From NCBI GenBank assembly GCA_024399965.1, contig JAKSNJ010000005.1:20281-84280 (forward strand): a stretch of DNA of 64,000 nt, read 5' to 3'. The notes below the pieces were generated by a model. That model made no database searches. It saw only the letters and a list, made by a program, of their open reading frames with translations, and was not told the origin of the DNA. Positions 51,798 through 60,717 of the stretch are shown in pieces. Position 1 is the first letter of the stretch; the number at the start of each line of letters is the position of its first letter. A program made the position numbers and the translations under genes. This DNA is from Paludibacteraceae bacterium. Its GTDB lineage: Bacteria; Bacteroidota; Bacteroidia; Bacteroidales; Paludibacteraceae.

Positions 51798-51861
51798 TAG
51801 TTGTCTAGTTTTCTAATTATCTAGTTATCTAGTTTACTAGTTACCTAGTTTATTAGTTATT
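51798..51861. repeat. 8-bp tandem repeat, eight units
   Basis: Units tagttgtc, tagttttc, taattatc, tagttatc, tagtttac, tagttacc, tagtttat, tagttatt. The array fills the gap between two exported-protein genes and covers the stop codon of the upstream one (51857-51859). Confidence 0.85.
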
Positions 51862-52381
51862 TTTTAGCGACAGTTACGGAACCATTACCGGCAGTAGAAG
51901 CTTTAACGGTGAACTCAGCTTCCTCAAAGATGGCAGTATAGGTATTGTCGGTGTCGTTAGCGGCGACGGTGATAGTGCGTTCTGCCGTAGTAACGCCGTC
52001 GGACCATTGTTTGAATTGGTAGCACTTGCTTGCCGGAACAGCTGTTAGTTTGACTTCTTGACCAAAATCATAGCTACCGCCACCGGTTACAGTACCCATT
52101 TCGGTTTCAGCAGCAACAGCCACTACGGTGTAGGATGCAGCAGTAAATACGGCCTCGTAGTTAGTGGTCAGTTCCATGTCGGCATTTACCTCCACCTCAC
52201 GCACGGGATTGGTGTTGTTGTGGTCGTCTTCCCAGTAGAGGAACTTGTAACCGGCATCAGGAGTGGCAGTGATGGTTACGGTTTGTCCGCAAGTAGCGGT
52301 TGTTTGTGTAAGATCTTGTGCCCAAGCACTTGTCATGCAGCTTATGAAGGCAGCTGCTACCATTAACATTGTTTTTTTCAT
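51857..52381 (-). CDS. Small exported protein with InlB-type modules
   Basis: 174 residues with signal peptide MKKTMLMVAAAFISCMTSAWAQ. Two and a half InlB B-repeat-like modules fill the rest (CGQTVTITATPDAGYKFLYWED, GQEVKLTAVPASKCYQFKQWSDG, ASTAGNGSVTVAKK), each with the typical Y/F-x-x-W and an A-x-F ending. It lacks the shared tail. Its terminal module is close to that of the 1401-residue protein upstream. Probably cell-surface or secreted, function unknown. Confidence 0.75.
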   Translation of the reverse strand: MKKTMLMVAAAFISCMTSAWAQDLTQTTATCGQTVTITATPDAGYKFLYWEDDHNNTNPVREVEVNADMELTTNYEAVFTAASYTVVAVAAETEMGTVTGGGSYDFGQEVKLTAVPASKCYQFKQWSDGVTTAERTITVAANDTDNTYTAIFEEAEFTVKASTAGNGSVTVAKK

Positions 52382-52423
52382 ATTCGTGGAAATTTAATAG
52401 TTATCAATTTGTAAATTTGTAAA

Positions 52424-55400
52424 TTATTTAATATTTATTTTGACTGAACCGCCGAGGTTATTTTTGACGGAGGCAGTTATTGTGCGCTCAATTGGTGTGA
52501 ACTGAGCAGTATAGGTGGCATCTTCGGTGACAAGGATACGCCGAGTGGCATTGGTATCGCCATCGGTCCATTGGTTGAAGATGTAGCAATTTGGCTCATC
52601 TATAGCCGCTATTTGCGGACGGGCGTAGTAGGTATATACGCCACTGCCGGATACTTCGCCCTCGCCCTCGTTTGCGGTTTGTACGGTTATGGTAAATTTC
52701 GGGTCACAATGGTAGTAATAGGTTTGCTCTGAATAAGAGCGTAAAATATCGTTGGACCAAGTAGCATATAACTCGGTTCGGAGTTTAGAATTAGCATCAT
52801 TATCATATGTCGTTTCTGATACAGACTGAATAGTCCAATTATTATTTCTAAACACATAGACATAGGTGGCTGTATTTCCATATTTTGCATCGTATGTTTT
52901 ATCGGTCTTTGTATCGTAGTACCAACCCGTTGTTTCTGAATATCGTGAATTGATTTGTTCTATAATACGACCTTGCTCATCATATGTATATTCATATTTG
53001 AACATTCCAATCCAATCCCATAGTGTAGCAGACCACTTGTAAGAAACTTCTGTAGTTTTGATTCCAAATTCATTATAGATACTTTCGGTTTTGTTAATTC
53101 CCTCCCAATCCCATATATCGGTTTTTGTATTAAATTTATAACTAGCACTCATAATCTGAATAGTTCCGGTATCATCGTACATAGATTCGCTGCGAGTGCT
53201 ACCTTTCCACCTATTGTTTTCGTATGTCCAATAGGCATAATAGATTTGATTGCCAAAGTCATCAAATGATTTCTCCATTTTAGAAGAATAACTCCATTTG
53301 GATGATTTCCACGATGACTTCATTTCTAGTATTTTGCGACCTTCTGAATCATATTGTGTCTCGATTTTTGTACCTGTACCATACCATGTGTTTTTGTTGG
53401 TCTTCCAATAGTAATGCGCGTCTAATACAACACGATTTTCTGCATCGTATTGTATTTCCCATTTGGTAGAGGTAGATAAATTGCTCCATGCACCATTTTT
53501 CCATTGTGCATCAATAAATAGTATATTGTTGCCGTGTTCATCGTAGGTGTATTCCTGCTTTAAACTATCAGCCCAAGCATTATCTTTCCAACAATAGGTG
53601 TAGATACTTTCCGGATTGCCCAATGTGGTATAGGTATTACTGATTTTGACGGTACCCACCCACTGACCATTTGACCAAATATAGTTGGCAATGGATTGGT
53701 TTTTACCCTCTCCATATTCGTATTTGACCATAGTGGCATATTCCCAATTGAAGCCACCTAACCATTTATAGGTAATAGTAGAATCCGGTTTGCCGGCTGT
53801 GGTGTAGGTCTCTGCTATTTTGCTAATACCCTTCCAAGCCGAACCGTCCCACGTATATTTCGCCGTGGTAATATCTTTGCTGCCGGTGCCGTATTCTTTT
53901 TCTTCTCTGGTATTATACACAAAATCACCCCCTGACACCTTGTAGGTGGTTTGGCTTTTTATTCTGCCGTCGTCGTATTGGCTACTTCCGGATTTGGATT
54001 GTGGAGTCCAACCGCTGCCGTTCCATTTCCAAGTGGCGGTAGTCAGGTCTTCGCCTTCGTTGTAAAACACACCCGTCTTGCTTTTTCCGACCCACATACC
54101 ATTTTCCCACACATAATTGGCAGTGACTACATTCTTTTTGCCGCTGTATTCATATTCGGTACGTGTATCACCCAACCAATCGGAACCGGTCCAGAAATAG
54201 TGGGTTTCTGTATGTACTTTATTATTGGGGTAATAGGTGTAACCAATACGAGAAGTGGCTACCCATTGATTATTCTCCCAAATAAATGAGTTTTGGATTT
54301 GTTCACCGTCCAGATACGTAAATTCTGTTTTACTGCCACCTGTTTGTACGCCATCTTTCCATATCTGTGTCATAGCAAGTGTTTGTTGTCCGTTTTCGTA
54401 TGTATTGGTGGTACGTTTTGTTTCTATCCAAGTGCCATTGATATAGTCGTACGAAGACGACTGTGTCAGTTTGCCGTCGGTATAGGTGTTGTCTGTTTTG
54501 CTGATAAACAGCCAATCGTTGTTTTGGTAGATATATTTGGTGGAATTGATTAAACCAAATTCGCCATAGGTGTTGGTCGTTTTATTACCACCGATTTGTT
54601 CCGTACCATCCCAGTTCTCGGTCATTACGAGAATGAGACGACCTTTGTCGTCGTAGGTGTTGGTATTTTTAGATGTCAGTTCCCATTTATTATTTTTCCA
54701 CTCGTAAGTAATGGTTTGGTAGTTGATTCCTGCTTCGTTGTAGAAGTATTCCTGTTTGAGGTTGTTTTTCCATGTTGTGATATTCCAAACGGAAGTGATA
54801 TAAGTGGCTATTTGTCCGTCTGCGGTATAAGTATAGGCCTCTTTTTTATCGCCTGTCCATTTATTATTCTTCCATTTATAGGTAGCTAATTCTGACACTC
54901 GTCCCTCAGCGTCTAATATTTTTTCCTCTTTTTGTGTACCTACCCACGCATTGTTTTTCCACGTATAGTAGGCATACATGATTTGTTGCCCTTGTGCATT
55001 GAAAGCATATTCTTTTTTCGTCGTACCTACCCAATCGCCATCACCCCAGATATATTGCTCATCTAAGATTTTATTTTTCTTGCTATCGTAGTTGTAGATA
55101 GATTTTGTCTTGCCAATAAACTGTTTATTGGTGCTATCCCACTCATAGATAATGACGGCTGTTTGCTGCTTATTGACAAAGGTGTATTCTTCTTTTTTTA
55201 TACCTTTCCAATCGGAGCCGTCCCATGTATATTGTTCATCAAGAATCTGATTACCGGCAGTGTCGAAGTCTGCTATCAGATTGGTAGCATACACAAATTG
55301 GCGATTGGCATCGTCCCAAGAATAAGTAATTGTTTGGAGTTTTTGTGCTTTGGCATTAAAAGTATATTCTTCTTTTTGTGTGCCCTGCCAATAGCCCTCT

Positions 55401-56629
55401 TTGTTCCACGTATATTGCGTAATAGAGTTTTTGTTTTTCCACTGATCGTAGGTATATTGTGTCCAAGATTTGCCTACGAAGTCGCCTTCGCCCTTGTTGG
55501 CGGTAGCGTCCCATTGATAAATAATTTCTTCGGTCAGGTAGGTCTTGTCTATATAGGTGTGTTCTTCCTTTTTTATTCCTACCCATTTGCCATTTTGGAT
55601 GGCATATTCCTCATGATATATTTCGTTCTCCCACTCGTCGTACTCAATTTGCAATTTGGAAATAGGAATAAAGGTCTTGGTAGCAGTGTCCCATTGGTAG
55701 ATAGTGGTCATCGTGAGGTTACCACCGGCATCGTAAGCATATTCTTCTTTGGCTACGCCTATTTTTTCACCATCTTTCCATGTGTATTGTTCCAACAGGG
55801 TGCGCAAATTTTTGTCCCCCCTGAAATAGGCGTAGTGGTTTTCGGAAGAGGGCGACCACGTTTGTGATATAGGGTCGTATGTATTGTAAAAACGAGATAA
55901 GGTTTGGTTGCCGTAGGTGTCGTATTCAAAATCGTAACGCGACGTACCTTTCCAATTGCCATTTTCCCATGTATATTGTTCTGTCAAGGTTGGGCTTTTA
56001 GGAGATGTGGTAGAGTTATACTCCCACGCTTGCCACGACGAGCCAATCCATTGAGAGGTGGAGGTGTCGTAGCCGCTATAGTAGCGGTCTAAGATTTTAT
56101 TACCTTTGCTGTCGTAGTTAAGTTCGGATTTTGTTTTGGGAATCCAGTTGGTACTATTGCCCGTGTAATAAACAGATAATATCTGTCTATTTTTGTCATC
56201 GTAGGTATATTCGTATTTGGTTCTCTTTGCCCAGTCGTCGGTGCCCCAGTTGTATATCTCCCATGTAAGGGTAGAGCCTTTGGCATTGTAGGTATAGACA
56301 TTTTTCTCGTTGCCTACCCAATCATTTTGAGTTGTTGACCATTTCCATGTGGAGGTGGATTTGGTTTTTCCGTTGGGATAATATTCGGTTTCGGTTTTGG
56401 TACCGCTGGTGATGATGCCATCGGTCAGTTTGGTGTTTTCGGTTAAGGTTGTTCTTCCTGCCTCGTCGTAGGCGTAGATAGTTTTGGCGGTAGGGGTATT
56501 GTTTTGGTCATACGTGATTACGCTATCCACAGGACAGGCAGCCGCTGTAACGGCAGCAGTTACTGTTACAGAAGTCCACAATGCCACAACAAGGCAGACT
56601 GAAAACCCTATGTATGTGCGTACGCTCAC
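52424..56629 (-). CDS. Giant exported protein with about forty tandem W-G-x-x-K / Y-x-Y-D repeats
   Basis: 1401 residues: a signal peptide (to about residue 27, TVTAAVTAAA), several tens of tandem repeats of about 25-32 residues, then one InlB-type module. Each repeat follows W-x-x-x-x-W-x-G-x-x-K-x-E-Y-x-Y-[DN]-x-x-G-x-x, for example YTWDGSDWKGIKKEEYTF and YEWKNNKWELTSKNTNTYDD. The pattern resembles YD/RHS-type repeats and suggests a long beta-stranded filament or shell. No enzyme domain was seen. It ends in FTITVQTANEGEGEVSG ... SVKINIK, like the following 174-residue protein. It may be an adhesin, toxin scaffold or cell-wall fibre. Confidence 0.8.
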   Translation of the reverse strand: MSVRTYIGFSVCLVVALWTSVTVTAAVTAAACPVDSVITYDQNNTPTAKTIYAYDEAGRTTLTENTKLTDGIITSGTKTETEYYPNGKTKSTSTWKWSTTQNDWVGNEKNVYTYNAKGSTLTWEIYNWGTDDWAKRTKYEYTYDDKNRQILSVYYTGNSTNWIPKTKSELNYDSKGNKILDRYYSGYDTSTSQWIGSSWQAWEYNSTTSPKSPTLTEQYTWENGNWKGTSRYDFEYDTYGNQTLSRFYNTYDPISQTWSPSSENHYAYFRGDKNLRTLLEQYTWKDGEKIGVAKEEYAYDAGGNLTMTTIYQWDTATKTFIPISKLQIEYDEWENEIYHEEYAIQNGKWVGIKKEEHTYIDKTYLTEEIIYQWDATANKGEGDFVGKSWTQYTYDQWKNKNSITQYTWNKEGYWQGTQKEEYTFNAKAQKLQTITYSWDDANRQFVYATNLIADFDTAGNQILDEQYTWDGSDWKGIKKEEYTFVNKQQTAVIIYEWDSTNKQFIGKTKSIYNYDSKKNKILDEQYIWGDGDWVGTTKKEYAFNAQGQQIMYAYYTWKNNAWVGTQKEEKILDAEGRVSELATYKWKNNKWTGDKKEAYTYTADGQIATYITSVWNITTWKNNLKQEYFYNEAGINYQTITYEWKNNKWELTSKNTNTYDDKGRLILVMTENWDGTEQIGGNKTTNTYGEFGLINSTKYIYQNNDWLFISKTDNTYTDGKLTQSSSYDYINGTWIETKRTTNTYENGQQTLAMTQIWKDGVQTGGSKTEFTYLDGEQIQNSFIWENNQWVATSRIGYTYYPNNKVHTETHYFWTGSDWLGDTRTEYEYSGKKNVVTANYVWENGMWVGKSKTGVFYNEGEDLTTATWKWNGSGWTPQSKSGSSQYDDGRIKSQTTYKVSGGDFVYNTREEKEYGTGSKDITTAKYTWDGSAWKGISKIAETYTTAGKPDSTITYKWLGGFNWEYATMVKYEYGEGKNQSIANYIWSNGQWVGTVKISNTYTTLGNPESIYTYCWKDNAWADSLKQEYTYDEHGNNILFIDAQWKNGAWSNLSTSTKWEIQYDAENRVVLDAHYYWKTNKNTWYGTGTKIETQYDSEGRKILEMKSSWKSSKWSYSSKMEKSFDDFGNQIYYAYWTYENNRWKGSTRSESMYDDTGTIQIMSASYKFNTKTDIWDWEGINKTESIYNEFGIKTTEVSYKWSATLWDWIGMFKYEYTYDEQGRIIEQINSRYSETTGWYYDTKTDKTYDAKYGNTATYVYVFRNNNWTIQSVSETTYDNDANSKLRTELYATWSNDILRSYSEQTYYYHCDPKFTITVQTANEGEGEVSGSGVYTYYARPQIAAIDEPNCYIFNQWTDGDTNATRRILVTEDATYTAQFTPIERTITASVKNNLGGSVKINIK

Positions 56630-56649
56630 GCGAATATTTAATTCCCAAC

Positions 56650-56683
56650 AACTGCCCGACCCGTTGAAACAGGTCAGGCAGTT
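56650..56683. repeat. Intercistronic inverted repeat
   Basis: AACTGCCCGACC (56650-56661) and GGTCAGGCAGTT (56672-56683) form a 12-bp stem with one mismatch and a 10-base loop between a peptide gene and the 1401-residue gene. No T-run follows on the transcribed strand, so it is more likely an mRNA-stability or processing hairpin than a terminator. Confidence 0.65.
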
Positions 56684-56715
56684 AGTTTGGTTAATTGGTT
56701 AGAATATACCGGCTA

Positions 56716-56829
56716 TTAGTCGCCGATTACCTCTTGTTGGGTACTAACAGAAGCTACACCAAGGTATTCTACCATCAAACGGTCCATTTGAACATCCTCA
56801 CATAGAGGAGCAATATAATTCTTTCTCAT
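56716..56829 (-). CDS. Small peptide of the M-x-K-x-Y-x-x-P type
   Basis: A 37-codon frame, product starting MRKNYIAPLCEDVQMDRL and ending VSTQQEVIGD. It begins like the peptides at 36252 and 57923 and follows the 335-residue exported-protein gene after 64 bp, with a GC-rich palindromic repeat in that gap. A Cys lies near the start. Function unknown; it could be a secreted signal or pilus-type subunit precursor, or a short regulatory peptide. Confidence 0.55.
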   Translation of the reverse strand: MRKNYIAPLCEDVQMDRLMVEYLGVASVSTQQEVIGD

Positions 56830-56846
56830 AAAAACTTTGTTTTTTG

Positions 56847-56884
56847 ACACCCCCCGACCCCCTCAGTAAGGGGGAGAAGGGGAT
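56847..56884. repeat. GC-rich palindromic repeat
   Basis: Core CCCCCTCAGTAAGGGGGAG preceded by CACCCCCCGA, shared with 61209 and, inverted, with 50567. It lies between the 335-residue gene and its downstream peptide gene. Confidence 0.85.
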
Positions 56885-56893
56885 AGTTAATAA

Positions 56894-57901
56894 TTAGAGG
56901 CCAAGAACATTAAACATCTTACCATCTTTAACAATCACAAGGCGACCATTAATCAGGTAAGAACCATCCTTAACGCCATCAGCAGCGACTTGCATATCCT
57001 CGGTGGCAGCACCACGAACAACAGAGAAGAAACGTGCGGATACACCGGATGTGGGTACATATTCATCCATTGCGGAGATGTCGGTCAAAGCCAGATAAGC
57101 ACGGTTAGCAAGCACGGTAGAAGTTCCCAAGGCAGGAACGAAGGACTGACCTTTTACTACGTAGTAACCATCTGTGCCGAGTGTGGTCTGCCCAAATGTA
57201 CCGGTCAAACCACAAGCACCCTCTTGCAGAGTAGCTGTTACATCGGGGTTGTAGAAGAATTTCTGTGCATCAGCGGTAGCGTTGAAGATGTAAGGTTTAC
57301 CCGCAACCATATCAGCCGCAGCGACAGGCACCACTGCTATCTTGGTAGCATCGGCATTGCGTCCAGCTAATTCGTAAACGACAGCACCTTCAACAGAAGT
57401 GATGAGTTCAGGATAGCAGATAGTACCCCAGTTGTCGGAAGCAACCTCACGCGGATAGTAATTTTCAACAGGAGCAGCGCAAAGTTGATACATATCTTCC
57501 ACCCAAGTGTTAACTTTGTCGGAAGCAATAGTGATATTGATGACAGCATCTTTTGCTAATTCGGTGATTGTGCCATCAGCGAGATTCTTCATATACAGAG
57601 GAGCACCGGAAGCATCCGTAACGGTCATAGTAGCCGTAGTGGCTTGGATTTTGAAACCGATAGGAAGTTCTCCTAAAGTCTCCAAACGCAATTGTTCACA
57701 TTTTTTGCTATTATATACAGCATACAAAGCAATTGAGTTACCCGGTTCTACCTCCGCAGTAAGGGTTCCTTCTGTGGACTCTGTCAAATACATGTCAGAT
57801 TCCCAAGCTTCGTTGTCTAAGATATGTATGGTAACCGAAGAAGTTGCCATCACATTTAATGTTGCTGCAATCATAAGCAGCGATATAAAAAGTTTTTTCA
57901 T
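56894..57901 (-). CDS. Exported protein with shared C-terminal tail, function unknown
   Basis: 335 residues with signal peptide MKKLFISLLMIAATLNVMA. The first half (about 20-150) looks like an immunoglobulin-like sandwich (SVTIHILDNEAWESDMYLTE). The middle has WGTICYPELITSVEGAVVYELAGRN and GKPYIFNATADAQKFFYNPD, similar in style to the domain in the 661-residue protein. The C-terminus SYLINGRLVIVKDGKMFNVLGL is the shared tail, ending at the Gly-Leu. It follows the 46-codon peptide gene by 21 bp and is followed by another peptide gene. Confidence 0.76.
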   Translation of the reverse strand: MKKLFISLLMIAATLNVMATSSVTIHILDNEAWESDMYLTESTEGTLTAEVEPGNSIALYAVYNSKKCEQLRLETLGELPIGFKIQATTATMTVTDASGAPLYMKNLADGTITELAKDAVINITIASDKVNTWVEDMYQLCAAPVENYYPREVASDNWGTICYPELITSVEGAVVYELAGRNADATKIAVVPVAAADMVAGKPYIFNATADAQKFFYNPDVTATLQEGACGLTGTFGQTTLGTDGYYVVKGQSFVPALGTSTVLANRAYLALTDISAMDEYVPTSGVSARFFSVVRGAATEDMQVAADGVKDGSYLINGRLVIVKDGKMFNVLGL

Positions 57902-57922
57902 TTTATTAATTACTTGATTTGA

Positions 57923-58063
57923 TTATACATATAATTTTCTTGCAGGAGCTGGTATTCCACTATCACCTTGTATTCCTTCGCCTTTTACTCCACTACCATT
58001 ACAAAGAGCAGATAATAAATCTACTTTAACGATTTCAATAGTCGGATTAATATACTTTTTCAT
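57923..58063 (-). CDS. Small peptide of the M-x-K-Y-x-x-P type, Cys/Gly-rich
   Basis: A 46-codon frame, product starting MKKYINPTIEIVKVDLLSAL, then CNGSGVKGEG and a Gly/Pro-rich end. It starts 4 bp after the stop of the 754-residue exported-protein gene. The leader-like N-terminus, a Leu/Ala/Cys step and a Gly-rich remainder resemble a processed precursor, but this is inference. Related starts occur at 36252 and 56716. Confidence 0.6.
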   Translation of the reverse strand: MKKYINPTIEIVKVDLLSALCNGSGVKGEGIQGDSGIPAPARKLYV

Positions 58064-58067
58064 AACT

Positions 58068-60332
58068 TTATTCTGCTTTAGTGTCCCAAATCATAGTCTT
58101 GTAGTCGATAGGCAATGTCATTTCACCACCATCATTCTTAATCAAGAATACTTCCATAGGACGAAGTTTGAGTTTGGCGTTAGGGGATTCAAGACTTAAC
58201 TCTGTCACCGATTTCCACTGGTATACCTTATTTGGTTGATTTACGCACTTGTAATAATATACAGCGAGGTTATCTGAACTGCCACTGAATTGTTCTTTAA
58301 TAGCTTTCAGCAATGTCTTAACATCCATTTCTGCTACGTAACTATTACCAAATCCGTTCCAGAAATTAGCACGCAAAGTCATTGTCTTGCTGGTATTACC
58401 TACCAATTTACCTTTGAATGTGTATTTAACACCGGGAGTTTGATTATATGTCAAGAATTGGTAGTTAACAAATGGATCATTCAAATCATTGACATCTAAA
58501 TCTTTTTTGTGATTAGGATTCGCAACATTACGATTCAAGAAACCAAGCTCTTGCCAACTTTCCGTATCATAGTTATATTTCTCAAAATATGTTTCAACAT
58601 TGTCTTCGCAAGATAACTCATCAACTACGAAACCGAAAGGAATAGCGACACGCTCATATAAATAAGCAGGAGCATCTACGAATGAACGAGTAGTCAATTC
58701 AACAGTGGCACGAGGAGTGGTGTTGAAGGTAACTTCAGGATTAATCAGCAATTGACCATAGTCGGTTGCATCAGCTTCTATAATTATGTTGTCATTAGAA
58801 GTAGAAATGATACCTTGTTTGGAAGTAACCACCACCATTGCTTTGGGTTCAATAACAAGAACTGCATCTTGGCTCAAAGCAACTTCTCCAACATTGAGAC
58901 GAGCACCTGCTTTAACAACCACTTTATCATTACCAACTACGGCAAGGTATTCAACATTTTTCGTACCTGTAATTTCAGTTACTATTTGATTATCTAAATC
59001 TTGGTTGTTTAATTTTACATAACTATTTTCAGTGTTGAAGTCTTGTTTCCAAGTTTCACCTTGAGGAAGGTTACCAATCGTCCAGTAAGTATCACCTTTA
59101 TCATCATTCCAATAAGTGATAACACCATCTACGTTAGATACAAATTCTGAGATGTCAGAACTGAAAGTACCACCTGTCAATGTACCATTGTCAGCAATAT
59201 GTTGTTTTTCTTGGTCCGTAGCAACAATAGCTCCTAATTCGCCCTCAACATTACCGGCAGAGATATTAACAGCAGGTAATTTATCATCACCTTTGGTTGC
59301 AACCTCTTCTATACCATAACCACTATTAGACGATATATTTGCATCTCCTTTGATTGTAAGTGACATTCCGTCTTTCACATATCCGTCGTGCGAATCTACT
59401 ATGATTGCCGAACCAGAAGCATCAGCTCCATCCCCATTTGGAATAGGAGTAGAGTAATTTTCAGAAGTACATAGAACATGAGTTCCATCCAAGGTAAGTT
59501 GACCACCCTTGATGTAAATACCGACCTCATCACCTATAAGTTCAGCAGCTCCAATGTTCCATATAGCATACCCACCTGCAAAGAGCGAATAAGCACCACC
59601 ATAAATATAAGCACCATCGTGAATATTAATTTGAGGTACATTACCAGTCGTTTGTTTGATATTGCCCAACACCCAAATTCCCACATAGTTAGGTGCGTTA
59701 ACACTTCCGTCAATATCCACCTTTATACCATATCCACACTTTGTTTTACCTGAGACACCAGATTGGAAAAGGAGAATGCCATATTGTTCAATATTCAAAG
59801 TCACATTCTCACCTAATTTAAAGTAAGAATAAACATTATCGTCCGAAACAGAACGGCCAAATAAAGCAACGCGATTTGATACATTCATCGTGGCTTGTTT
59901 AGAAGAACTATTGATGACTTGCAACTTACCTCCAGCAGAATCATCGTTTTTACCAATGGCAAAACCAGCAAGAGTCAAGGTGTTTCCTGCAAGGTCAATG
60001 ATATACTCTCTACCATAAATACCATAGAGAGCGTCATCTGTTTCAGAAAAATCATCCAATAATGTTATTTTTCCTATTTCCCCTTCGTCAACGGCTTTTT
60101 TGGCATCAAGGAAAGTTGCAAAATATAAAGTAGTTTCTCCAACTTCCAATTTAATTAAATCCCCCTCCTCTTTAGTTGCATGCCCATTGGTAGCATCCAA
60201 CTTACGGGCGTGTGGGTGGTTCGTTTCAGCAACATCTAATCTGCCCTCAATAGTAGGACAATTAATTGCTTTCGCTTGTCCGCTAATCAGCAACGCTGTT
60301 GCCATTAGCATGTAAGAAAATAGTTTTTTCAT
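58068..60332 (-). CDS. Large exported protein, beta-helix-like adhesin candidate
   Basis: 754 residues with signal peptide MKKLFSYMLMATALLISGQAKA. Residues about 60-420 form a regular series of short hydrophobic strands and Asn/Gly turns (LAGNTLTLAGFAIGKNDD, VNAPNYVGIWVLGN, GIYIKGGQLTLDGTHVL) that reads like a right-handed beta-helix. A second part (about 470-754) has ILVIEPKAMVVVTSKQG-like strands and a C-terminal domain with LKLRPMEVFLIKNDGGEM. It lacks the shared tail. First large gene of the minus-strand surface locus; a peptide gene follows 4 bp on. Confidence 0.74.
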   Translation of the reverse strand: MKKLFSYMLMATALLISGQAKAINCPTIEGRLDVAETNHPHARKLDATNGHATKEEGDLIKLEVGETTLYFATFLDAKKAVDEGEIGKITLLDDFSETDDALYGIYGREYIIDLAGNTLTLAGFAIGKNDDSAGGKLQVINSSSKQATMNVSNRVALFGRSVSDDNVYSYFKLGENVTLNIEQYGILLFQSGVSGKTKCGYGIKVDIDGSVNAPNYVGIWVLGNIKQTTGNVPQINIHDGAYIYGGAYSLFAGGYAIWNIGAAELIGDEVGIYIKGGQLTLDGTHVLCTSENYSTPIPNGDGADASGSAIIVDSHDGYVKDGMSLTIKGDANISSNSGYGIEEVATKGDDKLPAVNISAGNVEGELGAIVATDQEKQHIADNGTLTGGTFSSDISEFVSNVDGVITYWNDDKGDTYWTIGNLPQGETWKQDFNTENSYVKLNNQDLDNQIVTEITGTKNVEYLAVVGNDKVVVKAGARLNVGEVALSQDAVLVIEPKAMVVVTSKQGIISTSNDNIIIEADATDYGQLLINPEVTFNTTPRATVELTTRSFVDAPAYLYERVAIPFGFVVDELSCEDNVETYFEKYNYDTESWQELGFLNRNVANPNHKKDLDVNDLNDPFVNYQFLTYNQTPGVKYTFKGKLVGNTSKTMTLRANFWNGFGNSYVAEMDVKTLLKAIKEQFSGSSDNLAVYYYKCVNQPNKVYQWKSVTELSLESPNAKLKLRPMEVFLIKNDGGEMTLPIDYKTMIWDTKAE

Positions 60333-60385
60333 AAATTAAATTAACTTAGTTTTTTGGAGTTAAAGCTCCGTTTTGTTAATACATG

Positions 60386-60402
60386 TTTCCCAGCGGAAAC
60401 GT
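60386..60402 (-). other. Leader hairpin upstream of the 754-residue gene
   Basis: GTTTCC-GCTG-GGAAAC on the transcribed strand, followed nearer the ATG by a second small hairpin GGAG-CTTTAA-CTCC. Neither is followed by a T-run. They lie in the 60333-60499 gap, which holds nothing else recognisable. Confidence 0.4.
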
Positions 60403-60499
60403 TAGTTAGTTTTAAAAATTAAATTTGTTTGAGTTTGTTTGATTTTTTACTGTCTGTTTCGTATAAATAAATTGATTGTCAATTGGTTAATAATAAAAT

Positions 60500-60631
60500 T
60501 TATCTTTTTTCTTCATCATTATCAATTTCATCATGGTGGTCGTAATAGTAGCGTTCACACTGGCGATAATAGTCCTCCTTTAACCTGCGATGCCGCAAAG
60601 ATGGAATAAAGATTTCTAATAGTTTTGACAT
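60500..60631 (-). CDS. Possible small basic/aromatic peptide
   Basis: A 43-codon frame, product starting MSKLLEIFIPSLRHRRLKED and continuing with Tyr- and His-rich sequence (YYRQCERYYYDHHDE) and an acidic end. There is an A-rich but weak ribosome-binding region upstream. It has no resemblance to the K-x-Y-x-x-P peptides. It lies between the candidate terminator at 60685 and the 754-residue gene, and could be a real gene or a chance frame. Confidence 0.4.
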   Translation of the reverse strand: MSKLLEIFIPSLRHRRLKEDYYRQCERYYYDHHDEIDNDEEKR

Positions 60632-60684
60632 ATTGTTTGGTTTTTCTTGGTTTTCAATAGATTAAATTACACGCCCTGACACAC

Positions 60685-60717
60685 AAAAAAAGCGGGACTG
60701 CACTATTGCTGTCTCGC
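60685..60717 (-). terminator. Probable Rho-independent terminator of the upstream leader or RNA
   Basis: On the minus strand AGCGAGAC-AGC ... GC-A-GTCCCGCT forms a stem with one A/C mismatch and a bulge, followed by seven T. It lies about 350 bp downstream of the promoter at 61040-61071 and before the exported-protein genes. Confidence 0.6.
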
